Assembly: GCA_945870185.1 (NCBI GenBank)
Contig: CAMBRK010000017.1
Span: 1 to 64,000 of the forward strand
Length of the DNA: 64,000 nucleotides
Source of the DNA: Aureispira sp. CCB-QB1
GTDB lineage: Bacteria > Bacteroidota > Bacteroidia > Chitinophagales > Saprospiraceae
Reading direction: 5' to 3'
The translations under genes were made by a program, and so were the position numbers. A model generated the notes under the pieces. That model was given only the letters and a program-made list of their open reading frames with translations, was not told the DNA's origin and did not search any database. Numbering within the stretch: the first letter of the stretch is position 1; each line of letters opens with the position of its first letter. This document shows positions 38,068 through 47,691 of the stretch, piece after piece.

Positions 38068-39936
38068 CTAAGATGCTCTTAAAGCTTGTGGGTGATCTGA
38101 ACGGATATGTGGTCCTAAAAATATTCTGGCATACATTCTGATGGCTGCGATACCTGATACTACATATCCCAAAGCCATAAAAAATGCTAAAAACACCTGA
38201 TCATATGCGATGTGGGCAAACAATAGGTCTTCACCTACAAAGGTACTGGTGATAGGAAAACCTGCTATACCTAGGCATGCAAAAAGGAAAATACCAGCCA
38301 ACTTCGGGTGTTTATACACATGACCTTGAAAACTATTCAGATTTAAATCAGGCTCTTCTTTACTTAATCTGTACAAGACCCAATATCCTAATGGTCCTGC
38401 AATGACCAAGCCTCCAAGATAAAACAACATTTCACTGGAAGAAAGCTCATCATTGAAGGAAATGGCTAACAATACCCATAAATGATTTAAAATAAGTAAG
38501 GACCACACCACAAATACGTATCTTCTTCCTGCGTATGCCCTAAATACCAACATCAATCCTATAAAAGCAAAGATCTCAGGCAATATATCTGATATAAAAC
38601 CAGGGAAATGATAACTGTCTATTTTTAACCAAACACCCAATAGTAAGGACGGTACCGTGACTATAAAAATATTTCGGGCATTAATAAACCTCAGTGTATT
38701 GCCCAAATTTTTAATGGGTTTCCATAACCATTTATCCAATAACATGTCCATATTCCACTCTCTGAGGCTCAAAAGAAAAAGTGTGTATTCTAGTTTTTTA
38801 GAAAAATGCGTTTCAATGTTTTCATGCTTGGCTTCAAAATTGTAAAATTGTTGTCTGATCAGATAGCTCACAATAGAAGGCGAAACCAAAAGCTGATAGG
38901 TACGTAAAAATGCATTTCCTACAAAATGTACCAAGGCAAAAGTTTTCCACCCTAATGCAAGCTCGATAAACATCAAACCAATCTGAGCAGCTGAAGCATA
39001 AGCAATCTGACTCTTTACTGAAGACTGTACTCTACCTGCAGATGCACTGATCAAGGCTGTAAATAGACCTACCATTCCTATAGCTACACGCGCCAGAATT
39101 TGTTCATGCCAAAAGGGCATGGTCCTGATCATCAAAAATAAACCCAAGTGTACTGACAAGCTTCCATAAAAAATGGCACTCGATGGCGTAGGTCCTTCCA
39201 TCGCTCTGGGAAGCCACGATGTAAATGGAAATTGTGCAGATTTGGCACTGGCTGCTATTAACAACATGATGGATATAAACAAACCAAAAAGGGTATGCCC
39301 CTCCAAATGGTGGTGGACCAGGTCAGCATTCAGGAGTTTGTGAAAGGTAATATTTTCATGCCACAGATGGTGACTTGCCCACATAGCCAAAATAATTCCT
39401 ACATCGCCTATTCTGTATATAGAAAAAACCTTAAAAGCATTTTTGACAGGAAGATACCGCTCTCGATAGAAGGCTACCAGCAAAAATGATGTCAAGCCCA
39501 ATACTTCCCACCCTGTAAATAAAGTCTCCATATTTCCTGAAAATACGGTGAGGGTGTACCCAAAATAAAACACAAGGATGGTATTAAAATATCTTTTATA
39601 ACCACTTTCACGGTGCAAATAGATACGACTGTAGTAGGTCACCAGAAAAATCAAAAACGACCCAACCAAACTAAATACTGCGGTAGTAGCATCGTAGTAT
39701 AAGTCAATGAAAAAATTCATTTTGTGACTGCTATAAATAGAAAACTCCACAATATTTAATGGTAATCCACCATCATAAAGCCATTTAAAGAGCCATAAAA
39801 AGTTGGTCAACAGGTGTAGCGATACTGCAAAAAACGCAAAGGATGATAAGGCTTTTTCATTGGTCCGCGGTATGATCAGTGAAATGATGAATGACACAAA
39901 AGGCCAAATGATAATGAACTCTATAATATTTTTCAT
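38068..39936 (-). CDS. dabB: DabB: NuoL-like proton-conducting subunit of the inorganic carbon pump
   Basis: This 622-residue polytopic protein is homologous to NuoL/MrpA antiporter-like subunits (proton-conducting Proton_antipo_M domain). Visible features are FSGNMETLFTGWEVLGLTSF, AKSAQFPFTSWLPRAMEGP with TPSSAIFYGSLSVHLG, and HFVGNAFLRTYQLLVSP. No other complex I genes are present. It overlaps dabA by 4 bp (39933-39936), the hallmark dabB partner arrangement. In DAB complexes this subunit couples cation flow to CO2 hydration by DabA. The order here is dabA first, dabB second. Confidence 0.92.
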   Translation of the reverse strand: MKNIIEFIIIWPFVSFIISLIIPRTNEKALSSFAFFAVSLHLLTNFLWLFKWLYDGGLPLNIVEFSIYSSHKMNFFIDLYYDATTAVFSLVGSFLIFLVTYYSRIYLHRESGYKRYFNTILVFYFGYTLTVFSGNMETLFTGWEVLGLTSFLLVAFYRERYLPVKNAFKVFSIYRIGDVGIILAMWASHHLWHENITFHKLLNADLVHHHLEGHTLFGLFISIMLLIAASAKSAQFPFTSWLPRAMEGPTPSSAIFYGSLSVHLGLFLMIRTMPFWHEQILARVAIGMVGLFTALISASAGRVQSSVKSQIAYASAAQIGLMFIELALGWKTFALVHFVGNAFLRTYQLLVSPSIVSYLIRQQFYNFEAKHENIETHFSKKLEYTLFLLSLREWNMDMLLDKWLWKPIKNLGNTLRFINARNIFIVTVPSLLLGVWLKIDSYHFPGFISDILPEIFAFIGLMLVFRAYAGRRYVFVVWSLLILNHLWVLLAISFNDELSSSEMLFYLGGLVIAGPLGYWVLYRLSKEEPDLNLNSFQGHVYKHPKLAGIFLFACLGIAGFPITSTFVGEDLLFAHIAYDQVFLAFFMALGYVVSGIAAIRMYARIFLGPHIRSDHPQALRAS

Positions 39937-42434
39937 TGCACGATTTTTGATGGTGAAAATTCAAAAACGGATATATTCTCTTCTTCATTACGGATCCAAT
40001 CGCTGTACTGCGACATCTGTTGCGGGCTGTAATTTGGATGGTATGGCACAAAACTACCTTCAACAAAACGAGACATTTCATACGTTTCAGGATGTACCGA
40101 CACCAAATGTACCCATTCATTGATATACCATTCATACAGTGATTGATTTCTTTGTATGGTTTGCAGTATGATCTGTGGCTTTTGTTGTACTACGATCAAT
40201 ATCCTTAGTGGGTCGTGTACCTCTACCATTTGGTACGGTAGGCCCGGACGAAGATCGCCATCAATACCATTGGCTACCCCTATGAGTCCCATGACGTTAT
40301 GAGGTAGTTTGGTCCCGGCGCCGAGTTTTTGATTATCTACTCGGGAGAAATAATATTCTAAGTTGATACCACCACATACTACGGTAGCTGCCGACAATAT
40401 CTTGAATAAAATATCACCATCGGCATCAATATTAGGGTCATATGAATTGAGAAAAGCTCTGCGATCCAAAAACAAATGGTCCGTCATGGTTCGATCTCCT
40501 ACGATGCACAGTGAATTAGTAGCATGATTGAGCTCGGGCCTTGGCTCAAAAAGAGATACCGACCTTCTTTTTACTTTTTCATGAATGTCAGGTAAATCAC
40601 CACTTTTATTTACCGTAGCAAACCTTCGGGCTCTTTCATTTGCATTTTTAACAAGTGCCTTCTGGAAGGTCAAAATATTTTTCTGATGCTGGTGAAGATG
40701 ATATTCGTCTTTGAAATTTTCATCATAAAACATGATCTCATCTCGCGTAGTATCATGTAGAGCACCGAGAAAGATGGTACTATCCGGAATTTCTATCCTT
40801 CTTTGCAGTAGCAATTCCCTAACCTGCGGATGATTGGCCATGTGTGCGATCACTCTAGCATTGACAGAACCCGGACGACCTGAACAGGCACCACAGTCAT
40901 ATCCTGCGTAATGTGTATTGTTGACACTGCTAGCCCCGTGACCTACAGCATACACAAATGGAGCAAAATTTTGGATTAAGCCGATACTTTTTAGCAAACC
41001 TTCTACCCGATCAGCCATCTCTGAAACCGTAAAGCCCACTTGCAATCCATCTTTAGTTACCTCGCCGGGAACATTTTCGATGGTTAACGTGGCATTTTTG
41101 TCCATATGCTTAAATGAATGGGTAGTAGCTGCACTTAATTTAGGATTAAAAATATTGATCAATAATTTTATACCTGACCAAAGCCCCAAAGTATGCGTAA
41201 TCAGCCATCCAATGACCAAAGAATGGGTATAGTCTGCAAAATGAATATCTTTTTTAATATCTTTTACATCAGATTGCTCTTTGATAATGTATTTGGGTGT
41301 GACTGGTGCAGGACAAACCTTCATGGCATGTCGGCTATCCTTGGCCTGAAAGAAAAATTCTACTCCAAAAAAACCGGGCGTACCATAAGTGACTGCATGG
41401 CGGTCTTCGGTCTCCACATACCTACGAATAGAACCTTCCCGATCGTCAATACAAAATAAAGCTTGAAAACTTGGAGTCTGGTGGACTTCGCTCTTTCTAT
41501 GGGACTTTTGTATACTCCCCAAAACCTGATCAAAATAGGACCACTCATAGGCTTCCTGCCAAATACCGATGATATCGTGGTACGCTGTTTTTTCTACTTT
41601 TCTAAATAGTGGCTGGACTTCTTTTCCTCCTTTCAATCCCAAGGGCATCCATATCTCCCCATATCTTTGGTCCAATGCATCAATTTCCAACAACAATTCA
41701 AATATAATCCAGTCTTCAAGTGTGATACGGCGGCTATCCAACAAATTTTGAGGATTATCTTCTATCGCAGACACTATTCCTGACCAACCGGGATGTGCAA
41801 ATTGCTGATCAAAAAGATAGTGCTCATACATCATTTCATCGCCTACCAGGATTTTTAGTAAATCGCTGATTTCTATCCTTTGATTCAAAAGTAAGGACTT
41901 GGCTCTTGGCGTTTTGAAAAAGCTCGAAAAGGTATTTTTTTCCATCTCCCTTATGGTGGTCAAAAAACCCTTATTCCACACCGGAAAGCGCCAAATAGAG
42001 ATACCTTGATCCAGATAACTGCCCAAAAACCGAAATAAAAATGGGTGAATTTCTAGATTCAGGTCCAAGCTGTAATGTTTTTTCCAAAGACTGCGGAAGG
42101 CGCCAATGCGCCCACTGAAATCTTCAATATAATCAAATGACAAGAGCATTTCTTTCCACACTTCCCACAATAAACCTTTACCTTCAATGATGTTTTGAAG
42201 TATGGATGTGTCTATCTTTTGGTCCCTATAAAGCTTTCTATATTCTTCTAAAGATAACGTAGTAGCATATCCAAAAATAGTATTGGCTTCTGCTAAGGCG
42301 TCAAAAAAATTTCTATCCTGAAAAGCATGCAAGGTATTGTGATGAATAAAGTCCTTAAGAGCAGACTGAGCAGGCAGATAATGCTTGAGATGGTGAATGA
42401 CATTGTGCTGTCTAAATGTATTATGGGTATCCAT
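39933..42434 (-). CDS. dabA: DabA: DUF2309 carbonic-anhydrase-like inorganic carbon transporter subunit
   Basis: This 833-residue protein matches DUF2309/DabA. The beta-carbonic-anhydrase-like zinc site is visible: Cys and Asp in FCIDDREGS (about residue 327-329), His in VGHGASSVNN, and Cys in YDCGACSGRPG (about 495-516). The N-terminal segment (FIHHNTLHAFQDRNFFDA) is also family-typical. Family members hydrate CO2 vectorially, driven by DabB, to accumulate bicarbonate. It lies between sulP (3 bp upstream) and dabB (4-bp overlap), forming a tight operon. Confidence 0.95.
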   Translation of the reverse strand: MDTHNTFRQHNVIHHLKHYLPAQSALKDFIHHNTLHAFQDRNFFDALAEANTIFGYATTLSLEEYRKLYRDQKIDTSILQNIIEGKGLLWEVWKEMLLSFDYIEDFSGRIGAFRSLWKKHYSLDLNLEIHPFLFRFLGSYLDQGISIWRFPVWNKGFLTTIREMEKNTFSSFFKTPRAKSLLLNQRIEISDLLKILVGDEMMYEHYLFDQQFAHPGWSGIVSAIEDNPQNLLDSRRITLEDWIIFELLLEIDALDQRYGEIWMPLGLKGGKEVQPLFRKVEKTAYHDIIGIWQEAYEWSYFDQVLGSIQKSHRKSEVHQTPSFQALFCIDDREGSIRRYVETEDRHAVTYGTPGFFGVEFFFQAKDSRHAMKVCPAPVTPKYIIKEQSDVKDIKKDIHFADYTHSLVIGWLITHTLGLWSGIKLLINIFNPKLSAATTHSFKHMDKNATLTIENVPGEVTKDGLQVGFTVSEMADRVEGLLKSIGLIQNFAPFVYAVGHGASSVNNTHYAGYDCGACSGRPGSVNARVIAHMANHPQVRELLLQRRIEIPDSTIFLGALHDTTRDEIMFYDENFKDEYHLHQHQKNILTFQKALVKNANERARRFATVNKSGDLPDIHEKVKRRSVSLFEPRPELNHATNSLCIVGDRTMTDHLFLDRRAFLNSYDPNIDADGDILFKILSAATVVCGGINLEYYFSRVDNQKLGAGTKLPHNVMGLIGVANGIDGDLRPGLPYQMVEVHDPLRILIVVQQKPQIILQTIQRNQSLYEWYINEWVHLVSVHPETYEMSRFVEGSFVPYHPNYSPQQMSQYSDWIRNEEENISVFEFSPSKIVQ

Positions 42435-42437
42435 TTT

Positions 42438-44027
42438 TTAATGTTGTTTTAATTTTCTAGCAGAAAGATGATGGTCCGATAGTGGCTTGTGATGATCCAA
42501 TCCGATGATTTCGACCTTTCCACCTGAAGATTCATAATCGTGTTTGAAGTGTTCCAGATTTTCTAAAACGGTATGATCAGTGAGCTTGGTTTTTTCCAGA
42601 TCAATAGTCACATTGAACCCGGAAGGAATAGAATCCAATCTTGATTTTATGGCCAGATAATTAGTAAAAAGAGCGGATTTCTCTATCACTACCAAATACT
42701 GATCATCATTAAATGAAATTTCTACCGGTACTTTAAACAAAGATTTTACAGATGCCCCGTTAAACAAATGGATGATGATTTTGAGCAACATACCTGCAGC
42801 GATACCGATGAGCAAGTCTTCTAGTAAGGTCACGATGATGGTCACCAAAAAGATCGCCAATTGTTCTTTTCCGATATGAAATGTATGTACAAACTCCTTA
42901 GGATGTGCCAATTTAATACCCACAGCTATAAGCATCGCTGCCAAAGCCGCATTGGGAATCATTTCGATATATTTGGATGCTACCAAAACAAAAACCAAAA
43001 TGAAAAAGCCATGAAAAAAATTGGCCCATCTCGTCTTTGTTCCGTTATTGACATTAGCCGAACTTCTGGCTACTTCTGATATCATAGGCAATCCACCCAA
43101 AACAGAGGTGATCACATTGCCAATACCTACAGCAATGAGGTCGCGGTTGTTGTCAGATTTGCGTTTGTATGGGTCTGCAAGATCGATAGCTTTGACCGTC
43201 AGTAAGGACTCCAATGAGCCCACCAAGGCAAACATAATGACGTATTTTATAAAGGTACCGGGCTGTGCGATACCACCAAAGTCCACATTTAAGTGAAGGT
43301 TTTCCACCAAATTGCCAATGTGTACCAGTGCATAATCTGGTTCCGTATGCGAAAAATCCATGATGATTTCAGCAGGAATAGCGATCAATAAAACCACTAA
43401 AGGAGCGGGCACTTTTCCGATGCCCTTATTTTTGAGATATGGCCATGCCATCATGATGAAAAGACTGACTATGCCTATCATAGCGCCACGTGGATCTGCA
43501 TTGGCTATAGCGTTGGGTACAAAACCTAATAACTCTATGGGTCCTTTGCCTGCTGTGAGTGCAGGATTCACATTGAGCATCACCGGTATTTGTTTGGAAA
43601 TAATGATAATCCCTATGGCAGCCAACATTCCGTGTATGGCCGATAATGGAAAAAAATCTGCCAACTTCCCAAATTTTAATATTCCAAAGGCTATTTGCAT
43701 CAACGCTGCCATAAACATGGCTCCCAACGCAAGATGCCAACCGGTTTCACCACCACCAAAATCGGTGACCGAACCCGCAACGATGACAATCAGACCTGCT
43801 GCAGGCCCCTTGATGGTAAGCTTACTGCCAGCTATGAGACTTACTACCATACCACCTATAATGGCGGTAATTAATCCCATGATGGCCGGAAAGTCTGACG
43901 CCTTGGCTATACCCAAACTCAATGGTAATGCCAATAAAAATACTATAAATCCAGATATAGCATCAGCCTTGTAATGATCTTTTAACCCCTGAATACCTTC
44001 AGCAGGTAGTATATGGTTTGATTTCAT
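42438..44027 (-). CDS. SulP family inorganic anion transporter (probable bicarbonate), second copy
   Basis: This 529-residue SulP protein has the core motifs SGFIVFLLALPLSLGIAKAS, IKGPAAGLIVIVAGSV, GGLPMISEVARSSANVNNG and IPNAALAAMLIAVGIKLAHP. A STAS-like tail follows (VTIDLEKTKLTDHTVLENLE, KVEIIGLDHH). It is paralogous to the SulP at 35360. dabA starts 3 bp after its stop, so the two are co-translated, and bicarbonate or a co-ion of the DAB reaction is the likely substrate. Its leader contains the hairpin at 44062-44081. Confidence 0.93.
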   Translation of the reverse strand: MKSNHILPAEGIQGLKDHYKADAISGFIVFLLALPLSLGIAKASDFPAIMGLITAIIGGMVVSLIAGSKLTIKGPAAGLIVIVAGSVTDFGGGETGWHLALGAMFMAALMQIAFGILKFGKLADFFPLSAIHGMLAAIGIIIISKQIPVMLNVNPALTAGKGPIELLGFVPNAIANADPRGAMIGIVSLFIMMAWPYLKNKGIGKVPAPLVVLLIAIPAEIIMDFSHTEPDYALVHIGNLVENLHLNVDFGGIAQPGTFIKYVIMFALVGSLESLLTVKAIDLADPYKRKSDNNRDLIAVGIGNVITSVLGGLPMISEVARSSANVNNGTKTRWANFFHGFFILVFVLVASKYIEMIPNAALAAMLIAVGIKLAHPKEFVHTFHIGKEQLAIFLVTIIVTLLEDLLIGIAAGMLLKIIIHLFNGASVKSLFKVPVEISFNDDQYLVVIEKSALFTNYLAIKSRLDSIPSGFNVTIDLEKTKLTDHTVLENLEHFKHDYESSGGKVEIIGLDHHKPLSDHHLSARKLKQH

Positions 44028-44061
44028 TTTTTTAGAATAATCGAATTAAAAAAGAATTACC

Positions 44062-44081
44062 AAGGTTTTCGGGTGAAAACC
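44062..44081 (-). other. Leader hairpin upstream of sulP-dabA-dabB
   Basis: AGGTTTTC-GGGT-GAAAACCT forms an 8-bp perfect stem with a 4-nt loop in the 120-bp gap between the small exported protein gene and sulP. On the minus strand a TTTTTT run follows only after about ten bases, so it may be a weak terminator or attenuator separating the first gene from the rest. Confidence 0.35.
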
Positions 44082-44147
44082 TGTAAACTATCAAGCATAA
44101 TAAGTAAGAAGGAGGATGTTATAAATCCTTATCCAACCTATACTTTT

Positions 44148-44525
44148 TTAATTCAAAAATGGAATTTTAATACAATGGAATAAAATGTATTTGGCACATT
44201 TTTGTACAATGCCATCTATAAGCTTAAAACTTTGTGGGTTGTCTAGAATAGATTCACTACCCTCAAAAAAGGATAACGGCGTGGTTAAGGAATGAAGGTT
44301 TTCTACATTATCTTCTTCTGATGATTCTATGATTTCTAGGGTTTCGCATACTGAAAAAATATCAGCAGCAAAGGGCTTGATGTCGTTATTTTTCTCAAAT
44401 TTGGACGAGATTCTATCATAGATATAAGAACCCTGAGATGGGTCAATAACATCTGAATGAAAAGCGCTTAACGCCATCATCTCAAATATTATTATCATCA
44501 AAAAGTATCTCACAAACATTGACAT
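44148..44525 (-). CDS. Small exported acidic protein of unknown function before sulP-dabA-dabB
   Basis: This 125-residue protein has an N-terminal signal-like hydrophobic helix (MFVRYFLMIIIFEMMALSAF) and an acidic Glu/Asp/Ser-rich middle (LEIIESSEEDNVENLHSL). It ends in a hydrophobic segment (IVQKCAKYILFHCIKIPFL). No family is recognised. A -7 box (TACATTTG, minus strand, 44561 to 44554) predicts a 24-nt leader. Its position before the dab operon parallels the small exported gene before the other sulP arm. Confidence 0.6.
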   Translation of the reverse strand: MSMFVRYFLMIIIFEMMALSAFHSDVIDPSQGSYIYDRISSKFEKNNDIKPFAADIFSVCETLEIIESSEEDNVENLHSLTTPLSFFEGSESILDNPQSFKLIDGIVQKCAKYILFHCIKIPFLN

Positions 44526-44553
44526 ACGCTAGCTAAAGTACCTATTTAAAGGA

Positions 44554-44561
44554 CAAATGTA
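44554..44561 (-). promoter_or_regulatory. -7 box upstream of the dab-operon leading gene
   Basis: TACATTTG on the minus strand fits TAnnTTTG, 24 nt of leader before ATG 44525. A TTG-equivalent lies 27 bp further upstream, longer than ideal. Confidence 0.35.
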
Positions 44562-44645
44562 AGGTTTTTAAGTGGATACGGTGTTAATCAATTGTCAATA
44601 AAATAGCTTTTGAGTTTTTTGGTCCTGAAAATTTAATAATATAAC

Positions 44646-44703
44646 TTGATTGTTGGAGCCTTTAAACTATATTTGTTCGTTTAAGCTTTACCACTTATAT
44701 TTG
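44646..44703 (+). promoter_or_regulatory. Tandem overlapping promoters upstream of the small barrel gene
   Basis: TTG (44646-44648), a 19-bp gap and TATATTTG (44668-44675) form one complete promoter. The TTG of that -7 box (44673-44675) then sits 20 bp upstream of an identical TATATTTG (44696-44703), forming a second. The leader to ATG 44820 would be about 110-140 nt. Confidence 0.55.
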
Positions 44704-44819
44704 CAATATCAATGAAAGATTAAAGGCAAAACATCCTATGTTTTGTTCATCATTTCTTAGTGATGTATCGATTTGCTACTTGTGATTGAAACATTTAAAT
44801 TTTTAAATTAAGTATAAAT

Positions 44820-45494
44820 ATGAGTAAGTACACTTTGTTAATTTCTTTGTTTTTTATGGCGAATAATTATGGAAGATCGCAAAGTAAATTTAATATTTCA
44901 TTTGAGTGCGGTACAACCAAAATCATTCCAATATTTTATAAGGGGTTTAACGCATCGTCAAATGATGAAAATATTGTAGAAAGCAAGTTAGGATTAATTA
45001 GTTCTATTCACACTAAATGGTATTACACTAAAAATAGTTTTCTTTGCTTAGGGGCTGTTTATGAATCCACTTCTATAAACATAACAAATTATTTTAAATT
45101 CCCAAATGATTTATTTGCTCCAAATAAATCTTATGAGTATTCTAATTTTAATGTTCATCATTTAGGACTAAGATTAAGTTTTGGTAATTCCTTGGGTGAA
45201 AAAATAAAAATAAATACAGGATTTCAGCTAGGTTTTCCTTTAAATGATCATTTTGGTTACTTATATTTTGCTTCAACAGACAAAATAGAAAGGAACTATG
45301 ATTATGAGACCAAGAAGTCATTTTCTATATTTACTAATCTTGAATACCGATGGTATAAAACGAAAAGGATTGAATTTACTTTAGTGCCTGAATTTTCTTA
45401 CAATCTGCAAAAGGATTTTAAAACATACATTCATGAAAATCAAATAAGAAAGATGAATTTTGCGTTAAGGGTTGGAGTTGCATTATTGAAGTGA
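44820..45494 (+). CDS. Small outer membrane beta-barrel protein
   Basis: This 224-residue exported protein has a signal peptide (YTLLISLFFMANNYGRSQ). Strand-rich sequence follows with alternating hydrophobic residues (FLCLGAVYESTSINITNYF, HHLGLRLSFGNS, IKINTGFQLGFPLNDHFGYL, FALRVGVALLK). It looks like a small 8-10-strand porin-family barrel. No specific family is recognised. It is followed after 13 bp by a LamG lipoprotein gene, probably the same operon. Confidence 0.7.
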   Translation: MSKYTLLISLFFMANNYGRSQSKFNISFECGTTKIIPIFYKGFNASSNDENIVESKLGLISSIHTKWYYTKNSFLCLGAVYESTSINITNYFKFPNDLFAPNKSYEYSNFNVHHLGLRLSFGNSLGEKIKINTGFQLGFPLNDHFGYLYFASTDKIERNYDYETKKSFSIFTNLEYRWYKTKRIEFTLVPEFSYNLQKDFKTYIHENQIRKMNFALRVGVALLK

Positions 45495-45507
45495 AAAATG
45501 ATTAAAA

Positions 45508-46287
45508 ATGAAATACAAATTTTTTTTATTAATTTTATTGTTACTTAACTCGTGTGGAGGTGGACCAGATATACCATGTATATCAGATAAATTCTCAGAT
45601 CACGTCCTAGCTTTTTATCCATTTAGCAACCAATCATTAAATGATTTGTCGGGAAATAACCCTTCACTATTGAATGTTGGAAGTGTAAAATCTGTCAGTG
45701 ACAGAAATGGGAACACTAATTGTGCCTTTAGATTTAATGGAGACTCTTCTCAATATTTGACCAGAAACGGATCGTTCTTAAATGGTATAAAATCTAAATC
45801 ATTTTCTATATCTATGTGGTATCGTCCACTTGATGGAGAAAATAGTCGTCAGTTCCTTTTTATTAAAGGTGAAGCAGGCAAAACAAATTGTGATGTAGAT
45901 TCAAAAGAAGAATGGTTTATTGGATTGCATGATTGTGAAAGACTTTCATTCACTATAAATAAAAAAGTTAGAATAGAAAATTTTCCCTTGTTATGGCAGG
46001 ACAATAGTATTAAACAAAAATGTAAGGAAGAAATCAATTTGTATAATGACAAGTGGCACCATATAGTTTTTACTTATGACAATACTAATTTAAACATATA
46101 TAGGAATGGTAAAAAATCTGAGAGAGATACTCAAAATACAAGTTGCGGTTCATTATTAGATGATCAAGGAAATCTTTACCTAGGCAGGTATTACATTGGA
46201 GATATAGATGATTTAATTATTTTTGACAAAGTATTAAATCAGTCAGATGTTGACGCATTATATAGTACTCTTGGATGCTGTTTATAA
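45508..46287 (+). CDS. LamG-like jellyroll lipoprotein
   Basis: This 259-residue lipoprotein has lipobox LLNSC (Cys 16) followed by GGGPD, resembling a Bacteroidota surface-lipoprotein export signal. The body is a concanavalin A-like/LamG domain (VLAFYPFSNQSLNDLSGNNP, FSISMWYRP, WHHIVFTYDNTNLNIYRNGK, LYLGRYYIGDIDDLIIFDKV). Such domains bind glycans or act as structural modules. The ending DVDALYS is the usual close of this fold. Ligand unknown. Confidence 0.85.
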   Translation: MKYKFFLLILLLLNSCGGGPDIPCISDKFSDHVLAFYPFSNQSLNDLSGNNPSLLNVGSVKSVSDRNGNTNCAFRFNGDSSQYLTRNGSFLNGIKSKSFSISMWYRPLDGENSRQFLFIKGEAGKTNCDVDSKEEWFIGLHDCERLSFTINKKVRIENFPLLWQDNSIKQKCKEEINLYNDKWHHIVFTYDNTNLNIYRNGKKSERDTQNTSCGSLLDDQGNLYLGRYYIGDIDDLIIFDKVLNQSDVDALYSTLGCCL

Positions 46288-46349
46288 AAATATGATATAA
46301 TTGATTTTTAAATTTTTGCATTAGGTCGATAAGAAACTCAAATTCTAAA

Positions 46350-47690
46350 CTAATTATCAGGAACAGGGGAATCACCTGAATCATAGCTCTTTATAAACAC
46401 TTCATAGACAAACACTGTATAAACCACCACATACTCCAAAGCTATCCAACCCATGTTTTCTTTAACCGGACTCACACTGTACGCACTATAACTTAGTATG
46501 ATCAAAAAACTCCAAAATATCGGAAATCTGTACTTGGAAAATAGGCTCAGCAACACTACATTGATAATATACCAAGGGTGGATGGTGGTAGAAATAAAAA
46601 AGTATATCGTCAGTACTAATAAGCCATATCTCAGTAGGGATGCAATGGTATGGTTTTTTTTGACCGATGAAAAGTAGAGCACCGTAAAAATGGTAATCCA
46701 TGGCGTCATCCTTCCAAATATCTGTATGATATTGTAGCCCAAAGTCTGAAAACCTAGCTCCCGGATCAAATAGTACAAACTAGCATTAAACTCAAAATTG
46801 GTAAACCACAGCGCTATCGTTTTGGTGTAATTATGCCATAAGGCTTCGCTCACAAAAGGAATAAAAAGCAATACATTGATACCCCCGATGATCGCGTAAA
46901 AAACGACTCTTTTTCTTAGACCTAAATATTGAAAAAATAAAGGTAGTAGCAATAAAGGTAGCAACTTGGTAGAAATAGAAAGACCAATCAAAAGGCCCGC
47001 CAATAGGATTCGATTTACCGTAAGGAAATACATGCCCGCAATAAAGAAAAATAGCATCACACCTTCAAAATGTAGGTTTCCGGTCAGCTCTGTGATCACT
47101 AGTGGATTTAGAAAATACCAAAATATATTTTTAGTATTGATCTTTAAGTAGGTTAGTATTTTTCTTCCGTAATGATAAATTCCTATGTCGGCCAGTATGA
47201 TCGTGATACGTAAGGCTATAGTGCTTAATAAAATGGATTTGCCACCGATAAACGCTGCAATAAGAAAGAAAAATTGATTAAGCGGAGGGTAATTGGAAAA
47301 ATGTCCGGCACTCAAGCTGCCCATTTTTTGGTGCAGGAAGGCTGCATTGGGCAACGTAGTTACGTTTTGGATGATTTCATCCGGGCGAAACAAATAGGGA
47401 TTGAGTCCCAATATGGAAATATGGCCATCCCAAATAAAACGATAAAAATCCTGTGATAATACCGGAGTAGAAAAGATCAATATAGCCCGAAAAAATATAC
47501 CTGCTTGGTACCAAGTATTTTCTGAAACATCACTTCGGAGCATCAAAACCATACTGGAAAATGATATGGCAAAAATAGTCACCAACATGACAAAATCAGC
47601 CCGTTGGACAAAATATCCAAGCCCTGCATAAGCTAAAGCACTGACCAAAACCAAGGTCACTAAGGTATATTTTGAAGAAAAGGCTTTCAC
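46350..47690 (-). CDS. GT-C type polyprenyl-phosphate-dependent mannosyltransferase-like protein
   Basis: This 446-residue membrane protein has about ten to twelve helices. The early luminal loop carries SQDFYRFIWDGHISILGLNP, typical of the MptA/MptB-like and DUF2029 GT-C glycosyltransferases that use polyprenyl-phosphate sugars. Later segments include STKLLPLLLLPLFFQYLGLR and STTIHPWYIINVV. It is the last gene of a three-gene operon (spacings 1 bp) whose first gene resembles a polyprenyl-phosphate sugar synthase, which would supply its donor. The acceptor glycan or lipid is unknown. Confidence 0.8.
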   Translation of the reverse strand: MKAFSSKYTLVTLVLVSALAYAGLGYFVQRADFVMLVTIFAISFSSMVLMLRSDVSENTWYQAGIFFRAILIFSTPVLSQDFYRFIWDGHISILGLNPYLFRPDEIIQNVTTLPNAAFLHQKMGSLSAGHFSNYPPLNQFFFLIAAFIGGKSILLSTIALRITIILADIGIYHYGRKILTYLKINTKNIFWYFLNPLVITELTGNLHFEGVMLFFFIAGMYFLTVNRILLAGLLIGLSISTKLLPLLLLPLFFQYLGLRKRVVFYAIIGGINVLLFIPFVSEALWHNYTKTIALWFTNFEFNASLYYLIRELGFQTLGYNIIQIFGRMTPWITIFTVLYFSSVKKNHTIASLLRYGLLVLTIYFFISTTIHPWYIINVVLLSLFSKYRFPIFWSFLIILSYSAYSVSPVKENMGWIALEYVVVYTVFVYEVFIKSYDSGDSPVPDN

Positions 47691-47691
47691 G

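Noticed and set aside
43360-43974. 204-codon plus-strand frame opposite the second sulP
   Set aside because: Antisense shadow of a clear SulP gene whose motifs are all intact.
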